From contig NZ_JABEBY010000016.1 in the NCBI RefSeq assembly GCF_046719765.1, forward strand, positions 1-64,000: a stretch of 64,000 nt of DNA, given 5' to 3'. The DNA is from Halonotius sp046719765 (GTDB lineage Archaea; Halobacteriota; Halobacteria; Halobacteriales; Haloferacaceae). This document shows positions 1 to 8,642 of the stretch, one piece after another (within the stretch, counting starts at the first letter, position 1; the number at the start of each line of letters is the position of its first letter). The notes below the pieces were generated by a model, which saw nothing but the letters and a program-made list of their open reading frames with translations, was not told the DNA's origin and did no database searches. Position numbers and translations under genes: made by a program.

Positions 1-610
1 CTTGAATCGAGTGGTACGACCGGTCGTCGTCTTGGCTGTAGCACTTTGTGCCGTCAGGAATGACAGCATCAGCCTCTGTATCAGCGACACAGTCTGGAAG
101 AAACTGCTTGAGCTTACCGCCGTATTTTCTGACACGGCGGTTGATGGTGGTTGGCGACGGCATCCGTTCGAAGATGCCGTCGCCGTGATCAGCAGTATCA
201 CGGTAGCTGAGCGAGGTGGCAAGATCGACACTAGTGGCTGCGATGTCCTGTTGATAGCGGTTCTGCCCGTCGAAGCTGAGAACATCTTCGACGGGCCGGA
301 AGTAACTGGATTCATCGTGGTCAGCAGCAGTATCCTCAACGTAGTGGAGGCTGAACTCGTGATCACCGGCGGTTGTGACAGCTGTGCGGGGATCGGTGCC
401 ACGGCGTTGGAAGCGTTGTTCACCGTTGCCGTGTGCGTGTTTCTCGCCACAGAGTGCCTCGACGCTGGCGGCGTCGAGGCTCTCGACAATGCCTTCCAGA
501 AGAACCGATTCGATGTTCTGGTCAGTGATGAACTCGGCAAGTGTGGCCAGCGGTATCGTTTTGCCGTCGTCGATGCTTACGGTCAACCGCACGTCGATTG
601 TGGCGTGCAT
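1..610 (-). CDS. ISH6-family transposase, N-terminal part (gene continues beyond window start)
   Basis: Reading the minus strand from the ATG at 610 gives an uninterrupted 203-codon frame with no stop before the window edge. It starts MHATIDVRLTVSIDDGKTIP, continues with an acidic leucine-rich segment, and has a run resembling a helix-turn-helix (residues about 155-185, PSPTTINRRVRKYG). I recognise the N-terminus as the haloarchaeal ISH6-type transposase family, whose members are usually over 400 aa, so the catalytic part is outside. The protein would mobilise the flanking element. Its start faces the truncated nuclease gene at 687. The plus-strand frame over the same bases is an antisense shadow. 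Family assignment is from memory of the N-terminal sequence, not a search. Confidence 0.75.
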   Translation of the reverse strand, partial: MHATIDVRLTVSIDDGKTIPLATLAEFITDQNIESVLLEGIVESLDAASVEALCGEKHAHGNGEQRFQRRGTDPRTAVTTAGDHEFSLHYVEDTAADHDESSYFRPVEDVLSFDGQNRYQQDIAATSVDLATSLSYRDTADHGDGIFERMPSPTTINRRVRKYGGKLKQFLPDCVADTEADAVIPDGTKCYSQDDDRSYHSIQ

Positions 611-690
611 GGGACACCTCTTGGGGTGGACACCAGAGGCGTCCCTTTCCTCAAGGGAGACAGTTGCTACTGAACTCTAGAGGACTTTGC
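1..690 (-). mobile_element. ISH6-type insertion sequence, right part, runs off the window
   Basis: The transposase below and about 80 bp of flanking non-coding DNA form one end of an insertion sequence. The outer boundary is inferred from where the PD-(D/E)XK reading frame becomes recognisable (about 685-700). The other terminus and the target duplication lie outside the window, so the exact end and inverted repeat cannot be confirmed. Confidence 0.6.
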
Positions 691-1922
691 AACACGACCA
701 ATATTTCCTGAATCCACGGAAACCCCACGGGTTCGGATACACACTCATCGAACCATTTCTCACTGAAGTTGGGATGTATGAATTCAACCTGAGCAGCCAG
801 CACATCGAGATTAGCGAAGAAGTCACGATTGCGGATGACGGTACACAACGACGAATCGATCTCATACTCGCTGGCGGGAGCGCATTATCTGAACACCCAC
901 GCTGGGCAGTATTCATGGAACTGAAAGTTGGAGCTGAGGAAGGCAATGATCAAACAACGACGTATGCCAACGCGGATGAGTGGAACTTCAGCTGGTTTGA
1001 ATCGAGTGAGCTGAATGTAGATCGGTTAGAAGAAAAGCACTATGAGTATCTCAAACGAGAGGATGCTGAGGGCCCTGGATCCAATAGGTTTGAGAGTCTC
1101 AACTGGCGGGATCTTGTTGAGCGGTTTGAGTCTGAGGTTCAGGATTCGCTGTATGATTACCCCAACCGGAGCGTTATTCAGTTCACGGACTTCATTCAGT
1201 CGCTAAAGGAGACAGAGGGCATGGACTCAGATATCGATACGGACGAACTCAACGAACGGTTGAACCTGTATTTTGAACACGACAGGCTGATTCGGCAAAT
1301 CGAGAAGGCGAATAGTCAATTCGAGAGTGACTTTGAGACCGTAAGTACGTATCTGATAAGTAACTGGGAGAGCGAACTCCGAGAGAAATTCGACTTCGAG
1401 GATTCAGACTGGAAGACCTCACCATCTAGCACCGCGAAGTGGCAATCGGTTTTCCCGACGTATTGGGATCAAGACCCACTCAATCAGTCAAGTACGATCA
1501 AACTCTTTTTTCGCCATTCACCAACAACAGAGTCGCTCCGAAATCAGCAACTGACATTCAGGCTTCGGCTCCCCCCAGCGAGAAACGTCCATACGGAGCC
1601 TCACAACGACGGCCAATCGTTCAACGATATGTTCGCCGAGAAGTGCACGGGTAAGTACAACGATGAGATTCACGAAGCAGTCAATCCTATCGGTGTTGAT
1701 GAGATCAAACTCGGAGCTGCTTCTGCCCTTGTTAAGAAGACCTACCCACTTGATCCGCACAATTTGACCGGGTCGTATTTTGAACAACTTGAGCGGGCAG
1801 TTGAGGAATTCTGCTGCTCCAGTGATCTAGTTGTAGTTTTCAATAATGTATTTGAAGAAGCCTACGAGCAAGTATTTGATAAAGAGCCAAATGGTGAACA
1901 CGTCAGCCCATTAGCCGATTGA
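687..1922 (+). CDS. PD-(D/E)XK nuclease superfamily protein, 5' end removed by IS insertion
   Basis: This is probably the DNA-cleaving companion of the McrBC-like genes that follow. The catalytic core is visible: RRIDLIL (Asp about residue 53) followed by FMELKVGAEEGNDQ (Glu/Lys near residue 75, then a downstream Gln), the D...ExK...Q pattern of PDDEXK_4-type nucleases. The long C-terminal part (about 150-411) has no motif I recognise. The frame opens just after a stop at 678 and the only nearby start is TTG at 687. The first residues (YFLNPRKPHGFG) correspond to the motif that normally lies some 40-60 residues into such proteins, so the true N-terminus was lost to the ISH6 insertion. The nuclease core is intact. 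Expression now depends on read-out from the IS or a weak start. Confidence 0.75.
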   Translation: MQHDQYFLNPRKPHGFGYTLIEPFLTEVGMYEFNLSSQHIEISEEVTIADDGTQRRIDLILAGGSALSEHPRWAVFMELKVGAEEGNDQTTTYANADEWNFSWFESSELNVDRLEEKHYEYLKREDAEGPGSNRFESLNWRDLVERFESEVQDSLYDYPNRSVIQFTDFIQSLKETEGMDSDIDTDELNERLNLYFEHDRLIRQIEKANSQFESDFETVSTYLISNWESELREKFDFEDSDWKTSPSSTAKWQSVFPTYWDQDPLNQSSTIKLFFRHSPTTESLRNQQLTFRLRLPPARNVHTEPHNDGQSFNDMFAEKCTGKYNDEIHEAVNPIGVDEIKLGAASALVKKTYPLDPHNLTGSYFEQLERAVEEFCCSSDLVVVFNNVFEEAYEQVFDKEPNGEHVSPLAD

Positions 1923-2012
1923 ATCTAAAATATAGGTGTAGAATCGACAATAATTATGGGGATCTAGGGAATTACTGGCTCAAACGTCATATTTCTCTTG
2001 TCACCACCTCAA

Positions 2013-2023
2013 TTTTTACTATA
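2013..2023 (+). promoter_or_regulatory. TATA box for the McrB-like gene
   Basis: The T-rich stretch tttttactata ends about 20 nt before the ATG at 2043, the spacing expected for a leaderless archaeal transcript. The McrB- and McrC-like genes may therefore be transcribed independently of the IS-damaged nuclease gene. Confidence 0.45.
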
Positions 2024-2042
2024 GGCCTTACTGGCCTGCTAT

Positions 2043-5000
2043 ATGGCCCCCGACGACTCATTGCCTCCATCACAACGTGATATTATAGAAGCTTGGAAGA
2101 CTGCGGTGTCAAAGCATGCTGGTGGTGATACATTTTCGATCGGTGCGGTAGACAGGCGTGAGAATATTAAAAACCGAACAGAAGAATTCCTTAGCAACCC
2201 AGATCCTGGGAAGTTCACCGAGATGTGGAAAACGGGATACAGCGCAGGTCAGGCAGTGGCACCAACCCCTATCCCAGAAAAATGGGCTGAGAAGGGCCGT
2301 TCAATAGAATCTCTAGCAGAACTAATTGATAGTATTGTAACAAGTGACACATACCAACAGGAGTGGGAAGACGAACTCTCAGCCCCTGGGTCAACGCGTG
2401 AGTTTTTCGGGTGGCACCACGCTGACACCCAGCCTATTGTCACTGCAGATACGCGGAGTGCGCTGAGTTTCTTCGGTGTTCCACAGAAGGAGATATCGAG
2501 GGATGATACGTTTGCAGATCAGCAAGAGGCATACGGGGATTTTCGATCACTATACGAAGAAACAGTTGGACATCCAACTGCAGGAACGTCTTGGGAAGTG
2601 CCGATCAACGTAGAAATATATGCCCTGTGTATCTGTGTCAATAATGCCGAAGACAGGCTTGAGAATGAAACGCAGGAGGATTTCAAGCGATTATACCAGC
2701 GCATTGTTGAAGCCAAGGAGGCATCCGAGAGTGAAGACAGTGACACCAACGCAGAAGCCACCGGTGAGACAAGTGAATTTTGGCACGATATAAGATCAGA
2801 ACAAGAATCGGCTGAGGCGTTTCTCAATAATCCTTCTCAAGAACAATTTAACGATTGGCTCGAAACATTCCCGTGGTTTGTCAGCCGGTGGGCCGATGAA
2901 AAAACAGAAGGAATTTTTGCAGAGATGGATGGTGAAGCGATTGGTGCCACATTTGAAGAAGCAAAAGAAACAGGCTCAATAGCACCTGTTCTTGAGTTAC
3001 CTGGATTTGGTATGGCAGCCGCAAGTCTGGCCCTCGCCGCGATCCAGCCAAATATATTTATTCCACTGAACAATCGTGCGACGAAAACACTAGATCATCT
3101 CGGATATAACCCGCCAAAGCCGAACACGACCTCGGAGAGTCGATATCAGGATTTCAACGCTATTGTTGATGAGTTTGTCGATCGGTATGACCTTCGGCAG
3201 TACCTCAGTAACGTTCCTGACTGGGCCACTGACTACCAAGTGGCGAGATATGCTTTCTACCAGCACAATAGCGAATCCATTGATCTAGCTGAACTGTTAT
3301 CGATTGATGTCCAAGAAGAGACAAATGAAGGTGATGAGCAAACAGATCTTTCTGCGAAAGTCCCTGACGCCGATTTCTACTGGGTCAATCAAAACCGTAA
3401 CGTAGAGCTTGAAGGGCAGTTTCTTCGGTCGCAGGATCAGAAGTGGCAACGCGATGTAACAGTACTTGAACAGGGCGACATTGTCTTTCACTATACTGAC
3501 CAGGCGATCCGTGCATGTTCAGTTGTCACAGACGAGGCGTATCAGACGGAAATGGATGGGGGAGAATACTATCGTGTTGAGTTGAATACGACGCATCTTG
3601 AGGAACCGTTACCGCTCACAGAAATTCGTGATACCCTCCAAGATCCGGAGGTAAGACATGAGCAACAGAGATATCCGCTTGATAAAAATGGAAACGTCAT
3701 CCAAGCGTACCTCTGTCATTTGACTTCAGAAGCAGGCACATACCTTCTTGAGACCGGACACGTTGAAATTCCAAAAGTTGACTACGAAAAACAGTACTTC
3801 TGGGTGAATTCAAAGGCAACCCATTGGCACGAAGAAGGCGGTGAGGTATTTTATTCGAGCGACGGTCGCAAGAATGCAGAAGCATATAACACGGCTCAAC
3901 CGGGCGATCAGGTACTAGTATACGAAATCTCTCCAGAGAAGCAGATCGTTGGGCAAGCATCAGTAACGCAAAGCATAGACGAAGAGTCTGCGAGCGGATC
4001 TGAAACAGCCGAAGCGGGGGTTCGGTTCCAATGGGACAGGTCATTAGATGGGCCAACATGGAGTGAGGTCAAAGCTGATCAAGCACTCGAAGACAGTCGC
4101 ATTGTTGAGACAAACAAGAGCTTTGTATTGACCGAACTGAGCGAAGAGCACTACAAGCGGATAGTGGAACTCAGTCAAATCTCACGGTTTGAGGATTACA
4201 CTGAGGAGTTGGCGGTTTCAGCATCCAATATTACTGTTGAACAACAGCAACTCCATTTCCCAGATGACCAGTGGAATCGTATCCAAACGAGAATTGAGCA
4301 AGCACTAGCAAACGGTAATCATGTACTCCTGTTTGGGCCGCCTGGAACTGGAAAGACAAAGTTGGCCAGACAGGTGTGTGAAGCAACCGTTGGGGCCGAA
4401 AATCACGAGTTGGTGACAGCGTCAGCGGACTGGTCGACATTCGATACAGTCGGTGGCTATCAGACAACCGCGAAAAATACGTTGACGTTTGAACCAGGAG
4501 TCGTACTGGATCGATTCCAAAAAGATACAGATCAGTCACCAGCTAACGAGTGGCTCATCATTGATGAACTCAACCGCGCGGATATTGACAAGGCATTCGG
4601 GTCATTATTTTCGGCACTGACCGGCGAGAGCGTAACACTCCCGTTTGATGGATCAGACGGCGATCCGATTGAGATCCTCGATGCATCCCGCCGCCAAGCA
4701 GAGGTGACGGATAATCGGTTTTTCATCCCAGAAGACTGGCGGATGTTAGCGACAATGAACACACTCGATAAGACCTCGTTGTACGAAATGAGCTATGCAT
4801 TCATGCGCCGGTGGGCATTTATTCCCGTCGGGATTCCAGATCTCCCTCCCAAGGAGGACGGTGATGGTGCGAAATTGGAGTCACTCGTCGCGAAATATGT
4901 TGGCGTCTGGGCAGCAGATGGAGCACTCCCTGAAGTTGAAGCACATTATGAACCCATAGGGAGAATCTGGCGTGCAGTAAATGAAGAACGAGCCATTGGC

Positions 5001-5237
5001 CCGGCCATTGTCGAAGATATCTATGAACATGTTGCCGGGACAGAGTCACGTGAGAAAGCGGATTACGTCTCACCGATTATCATGTATATATTTCCACAAT
5101 TAGAGGGGCTGCGTCGTGACGAGTTAGAGCGGTTGATTGGGGAATTAGCAGAGATCGTTGGTGACGAAACAGCAGAATTGTGGACTGTTGCGGAAGATTT
5201 CTTCCAGGTTGATTTGCAGCGCACAAGCGGGGAGTGA
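2043..5237 (+). CDS. McrB-like AAA+ ATPase with duplicated N-terminal module and two EVE-like domains
   Basis: A 1064-aa motor/specificity subunit of a modification-dependent (McrBC-type) restriction system. Residues about 45-225 and 250-425 look like two diverged copies of one helical module (FLSNPDPGKFTEMWK versus FLNNPSQEQFNDWLE, each followed by a TRSALSFFG/TKTLDHLG-like segment and an R.Y.DF block). Residues about 442-575 and 583-720 resemble two PUA/EVE-fold readers (FYWVNQNRN and QYFWVNSKATHW strands). EVE domains in McrB-like proteins read modified cytosine, which is established for the family and inferred here. The AAA+ GTPase-type core has Walker A GPPGTGKTK (about 764-772), Walker B IIDELNRAD (about 839-847) and a sensor TMNTLDK. 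The next gene starts 6 nt downstream, so the two form an operon. Leaderless start chosen from the TATA spacing. Confidence 0.85.
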   Translation: MAPDDSLPPSQRDIIEAWKTAVSKHAGGDTFSIGAVDRRENIKNRTEEFLSNPDPGKFTEMWKTGYSAGQAVAPTPIPEKWAEKGRSIESLAELIDSIVTSDTYQQEWEDELSAPGSTREFFGWHHADTQPIVTADTRSALSFFGVPQKEISRDDTFADQQEAYGDFRSLYEETVGHPTAGTSWEVPINVEIYALCICVNNAEDRLENETQEDFKRLYQRIVEAKEASESEDSDTNAEATGETSEFWHDIRSEQESAEAFLNNPSQEQFNDWLETFPWFVSRWADEKTEGIFAEMDGEAIGATFEEAKETGSIAPVLELPGFGMAAASLALAAIQPNIFIPLNNRATKTLDHLGYNPPKPNTTSESRYQDFNAIVDEFVDRYDLRQYLSNVPDWATDYQVARYAFYQHNSESIDLAELLSIDVQEETNEGDEQTDLSAKVPDADFYWVNQNRNVELEGQFLRSQDQKWQRDVTVLEQGDIVFHYTDQAIRACSVVTDEAYQTEMDGGEYYRVELNTTHLEEPLPLTEIRDTLQDPEVRHEQQRYPLDKNGNVIQAYLCHLTSEAGTYLLETGHVEIPKVDYEKQYFWVNSKATHWHEEGGEVFYSSDGRKNAEAYNTAQPGDQVLVYEISPEKQIVGQASVTQSIDEESASGSETAEAGVRFQWDRSLDGPTWSEVKADQALEDSRIVETNKSFVLTELSEEHYKRIVELSQISRFEDYTEELAVSASNITVEQQQLHFPDDQWNRIQTRIEQALANGNHVLLFGPPGTGKTKLARQVCEATVGAENHELVTASADWSTFDTVGGYQTTAKNTLTFEPGVVLDRFQKDTDQSPANEWLIIDELNRADIDKAFGSLFSALTGESVTLPFDGSDGDPIEILDASRRQAEVTDNRFFIPEDWRMLATMNTLDKTSLYEMSYAFMRRWAFIPVGIPDLPPKEDGDGAKLESLVAKYVGVWAADGALPEVEAHYEPIGRIWRAVNEERAIGPAIVEDIYEHVAGTESREKADYVSPIIMYIFPQLEGLRRDELERLIGELAEIVGDETAELWTVAEDFFQVDLQRTSGE

Positions 5238-5243
5238 ACATCG

Positions 5244-6638
5244 ATGTCAAAAGCCAGTGAGGAAGCGTTGTTGGAAGCAATCGCAGATGATTTTCACACC
5301 TATCTACGGAAGGGTATTCAGTTCGATGAGGTGATTGGATCTGCCCACTCCGAGCTTGATATTGCAAATATTGACACGTTACTTCGAATCCATTTCGTTT
5401 TGACCAATGCCGCCGATGACGCGACCGCTGTCGGTGTATTGGACTTCATGCGAGAATTGGAAGACCGGATCAGACACATGAAAACCACCACGTCACCGGC
5501 TTCGTTTCAGTATCGTGGTGAGATACGTGGCCAAGTTGACTGGCAGGGGACGGTTAAAACACGAGCCCGTGCAGGACGGCTTGATGAGCCAATTTTTGTC
5601 TGTAATCAACCTGAAGAGAATTACAACATTGACGAGAATCTCGTATTGAAACGGCTCTTGACCGTGATTCATGAGATTGTGATGGACGATCTGGAATATG
5701 CACTCGCCAATCCAGAGGGATACGGCTGGCTAGATGACTGGGTAACCCCCCAAAGAAGCGAGAAATCAATAGACGCAGAATCCGCAGCAGAGATGCTTGA
5801 TCGTATCTACGAACAGAATATCTATCTCCAGCGAATCAACACCGCAGAAGCTGAAATCACGGATCGAATGATCGAATCAGTAAAGCGATCGCGCTCACGG
5901 TTCTATCGCGATGCTGCCCTACTTCTTGACCGTTATCGACAATTGATGAATCACGAACTAGACAGTGAGGAGGCCAAGAACATTCTCAATAACACGCTCA
6001 TTGCGCCAGACAAAGCCGAGGTGCTGTTTGAATTATATTGGGTGTTCCAAGTGCTCAACAGCTACAGCAATGTCCAGTACCGCGTGTTAACCGACGCTCA
6101 TCATAACCCTTCTACAATCGCCACCTGGGAGGAGGCCAATTCCAAGTTTGTGTTGTCTCACGACGCAACTGGAGAGGATCTAACATTTAGCGATTCTGTT
6201 GACAATGCAGAGATTACACCAGACGGCTACCTGTATCGCATGAATGAGGTGCTTTCGAAGTGGCAATCGCTTTCGGAAGACATCCTTGGCCGTGGGGGAA
6301 GCGATGCTCTCTGGGGCGGTCGTCCAGATCTAGTCTTAGAACAGTTTGAACAGACCCACGATGAAGAGTGGCGACTCTCACAAGTATTCCTTGGCGAGGT
6401 TAAATACACTCAACATGTCGATTATGTTGCCACAGGACTGCGTGAATTGCTGGAGTACATGGCATTTGTAAAACGCAAAACGACCGGTGAATATGTTGAG
6501 TCCCCAGGCAACATTCTTGATTCAGTTTCGGTCAAAGGTGCATTATTCGTTGATGAACTCTCGCAGGAGACAATATCTCCGGACAAAGAAGATATTCGAA
6601 TTGTGCAGTATCCCGATTCACCAGACAAAGTGATGTGA
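5244..6638 (+). CDS. McrC-like (DUF2357-type) PD-(D/E)XK nuclease subunit
   Basis: The cleavage partner of the McrB-like ATPase. It begins 6 nt after that gene. The middle region (about 95-150) has the RGQVDWQGTVKTRAR...FVCNQPEENYNIDENLVLKRLL signature of DUF2357/McrC-type proteins. The C-terminal nuclease core is GGRPDLVLE (Asp362) followed by FLGEVKYT (Glu385, Lys387), a complete D...ExK site. At 464 aa it is longer than E. coli McrC (about 350 aa). I infer that it is stimulated by nucleotide hydrolysis of the upstream protein. With the truncated nuclease at 687 the locus would have had two different PD-(D/E)XK enzymes, which is unusual. Confidence 0.85.
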   Translation: MSKASEEALLEAIADDFHTYLRKGIQFDEVIGSAHSELDIANIDTLLRIHFVLTNAADDATAVGVLDFMRELEDRIRHMKTTTSPASFQYRGEIRGQVDWQGTVKTRARAGRLDEPIFVCNQPEENYNIDENLVLKRLLTVIHEIVMDDLEYALANPEGYGWLDDWVTPQRSEKSIDAESAAEMLDRIYEQNIYLQRINTAEAEITDRMIESVKRSRSRFYRDAALLLDRYRQLMNHELDSEEAKNILNNTLIAPDKAEVLFELYWVFQVLNSYSNVQYRVLTDAHHNPSTIATWEEANSKFVLSHDATGEDLTFSDSVDNAEITPDGYLYRMNEVLSKWQSLSEDILGRGGSDALWGGRPDLVLEQFEQTHDEEWRLSQVFLGEVKYTQHVDYVATGLRELLEYMAFVKRKTTGEYVESPGNILDSVSVKGALFVDELSQETISPDKEDIRIVQYPDSPDKVM

Positions 6639-6693
6639 GTTCAAATCTCGTTAATTAGGGCAGAATCAGACGGGGTCAGAATACCCACTACGG

Positions 6694-6874
6694 TTATCCC
6701 TCCAGATCAGCGAGATCGGTTTGACCTTCCGTAATTAAGATCGCCTCATTCGTATCGGGTAAATCACGAGCCAGAGTGGCTGGCGCATCAGCAGTAATTT
6801 CAGGGAGCGAGGTTCGCATATGTTGTCGTACCGCAGTGTTCAGGCCAGTCACGTCGTGCAGGTATCGATCAGTC
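6694..6874 (-). pseudogene. C-terminal remnant of an unidentified protein
   Basis: Within the 390-bp gap between the McrC-like gene and the exonuclease gene, the minus strand reads as a coding-like tail of about 57 residues (LTDRYLHDVTGLNTAVRQHM, then an acidic stretch ending in DLADLEG and a stop at 6694). The frame stops at the hairpin at 6872-6893 and no start is present, so it looks like a gene tail cut off by rearrangement. I do not recognise the family. Codon choice and composition look haloarchaeal, but the segment is short. Confidence 0.35.
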
Positions 6875-6893
6875 AGTCAGGCTGCTGACTGAC
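6872..6893. repeat. Perfect 9-bp inverted repeat with 4-nt loop
   Basis: GTCAGTCAG, loop GCTG, CTGACTGAC. It sits exactly where the minus-strand remnant loses its frame, so it may mark a recombination or insertion-sequence boundary. A terminator or protein site is also possible. Confidence 0.6.
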
Positions 6894-7028
6894 CAAACTT
6901 TTCAATAAATCACGACCAAAATTACCTTACGAGATGCCACTTCTGTTCAGTAATTGTACGATCACTCTCCCGCAGCCACCAGACATGGCCTCAAACCTTG
7001 ATATACCGGTAGCCCCGTTGTAATCGTA

Positions 7029-8642
7029 ATGAGCGACGAGCTGCCCTCCGCCCGTTGTTCTGACTATACCACGGGAAGGCGAGCCCTCACTGATGGCGGT
7101 GTGAAGACACCAGATGTTCCGGAGTTGCCACCGCCAGATGAAACCCCGACCCGTCTGCTGTCGGTTTCCGGGCAAGTACTGAATCGAACGCATATTGAGA
7201 CGGTTCAGGCAATGATTGAGGATGTTGCACCTGATGTGATCATCGCAAGCCAGCCACAGGCAGAAATTGTCAAACCCAGTCTTGACCGGAAAGTTGATCT
7301 CGATGTTCTCCAAGCTGGGTCGGGAATGCGGCCGGATGTTGCTACCTCTGGCGAGAAAGAGTATGTTATAGTAGCCCTCCCGATGGGGGGAGAGCCACTC
7401 AACGAAGACCAGATTTCGCGCCAACAAGATGTTCCTCGCGACAGCGGTGACACACCATCCCGTCGTTGTGTTGTCACCCAGGACGTTTCGATGTCGGTTG
7501 ACCCATACGAGCGATCGGCAACCCTCAGTGGAGTCGACACGTATCGTGATAGAATCCCCGAGAGCTGGTGGAACAACCAGACACTTCATCTATCGACAGC
7601 ATTGCGATCCGGCTTTACCACAACATACCACACATCGGATGGGGCGACTACGCGATTCGTTGGAATCGGCACGTCGGAGGCAGATCTTGGCGTTGGAACA
7701 ACTCCAGAGACCACGCCAGCGACACTTATCGAGTGCTACTCGAACGGGGCCATCGATGTCGCAGACGTTGACCCGAAGTCGTTTGGCCTTCGTGGTGTGC
7801 ATGGAATCGGATCCAACCGAATCAAAGCCCTGCGGGAGGCTGGTATTACCTCGGTTGAAGATTTGGTCGAGATGCCCCTCCGATCGCTCGCCGAGGTGCC
7901 TGGCTTCGGTCGAAGTTCGGCGGCGACCGTACAGACAGCAGCAGAAGCTCGGGCGACAGAGACTGTCGTCCCGACCGGTGATGATTCACTCCCCAATCAG
8001 GAGCCGGTGTTTATTGACATCGAAACAGATGGCTTGAATCCATCCACAGCGTGGCTGATCGGGGTTCTCAATGGAGGCCCCAAGGCGGGGAATTATATGA
8101 GCTTTCGTGAACAGGCGGTTGATGATGGCGCACATCTCAAAGCCTTCATGGCGTGGCTCACCGGGGCTGCAGCCGGTCGCCCAGTCGTCGCGTGGAATGG
8201 GTATCACTTCGACTTTCCCGTGATCACCGAGCAACTGCGGGAACATCATCCCGATCTCGTAGACAAATGGACTGACCGGTATCACTTCGATGCGTATTAC
8301 TGGGCCACACAACAGAACGGCGGTAATGTAGCACTCCCTGGCCGAACTAACAAGCTTGAAGCTGTGGCCGAAGCCCTCGGCTGGGAGCCGACAACCAATG
8401 GCATCGATGGATCGACTGTTGCACAACTCTATAGCGCCTACCGACGCCACATCAAAAGTGATCGCCAGACCCAGGCAGATATTCAGCCAGATTGGGCGCG
8501 GCTTGAACAGTATTGTGAGGATGATGTCCGAGCACTCGCAACAATCTACGAGCAGCTTCAGACGGCAGCACGCGCAAAGTCAGCAACCAAGACACCAACC
8601 GGCGAGAACAGTTCTCAAGGCTCATTAGCGGATTTCTCTTGA
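7029..8642 (+). CDS. MrfB/YprB-type 3'-5' exonuclease with helix-hairpin-helix region
   Basis: A 537-aa protein of the RNase H-like exonuclease superfamily. The catalytic acidic residues are visible: FIDIETDGL (Asp330, Glu332), GYHFDFPVI (Asp395) and QYCEDDVRAL (Asp498/499), the pattern of RNaseH_2/YprB enzymes. Residues about 245-300 contain two helix-hairpin-helix-like motifs (LRGVHGIGSNRIKALREAG and LAEVPGFGRSSAATV), suggesting DNA binding. The N-terminal 200 residues are unassigned. The stop overlaps the start of the helicase gene (TTGA), giving translational coupling. In Bacillus the equivalent pair MrfA-MrfB repairs mitomycin lesions outside nucleotide excision repair; a similar repair role is inferred here. 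The start is an ATG at 7029; a short basic, low-complexity N-terminus makes a later start possible. Confidence 0.85.
   Translation: MSDELPSARCSDYTTGRRALTDGGVKTPDVPELPPPDETPTRLLSVSGQVLNRTHIETVQAMIEDVAPDVIIASQPQAEIVKPSLDRKVDLDVLQAGSGMRPDVATSGEKEYVIVALPMGGEPLNEDQISRQQDVPRDSGDTPSRRCVVTQDVSMSVDPYERSATLSGVDTYRDRIPESWWNNQTLHLSTALRSGFTTTYHTSDGATTRFVGIGTSEADLGVGTTPETTPATLIECYSNGAIDVADVDPKSFGLRGVHGIGSNRIKALREAGITSVEDLVEMPLRSLAEVPGFGRSSAATVQTAAEARATETVVPTGDDSLPNQEPVFIDIETDGLNPSTAWLIGVLNGGPKAGNYMSFREQAVDDGAHLKAFMAWLTGAAAGRPVVAWNGYHFDFPVITEQLREHHPDLVDKWTDRYHFDAYYWATQQNGGNVALPGRTNKLEAVAEALGWEPTTNGIDGSTVAQLYSAYRRHIKSDRQTQADIQPDWARLEQYCEDDVRALATIYEQLQTAARAKSATKTPTGENSSQGSLADFS

Noticed and set aside
2..680. 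Two long plus-strand open frames
   Set aside because: Antisense shadows of the minus-strand ISH6-type transposase, whose frame is open to the window edge.
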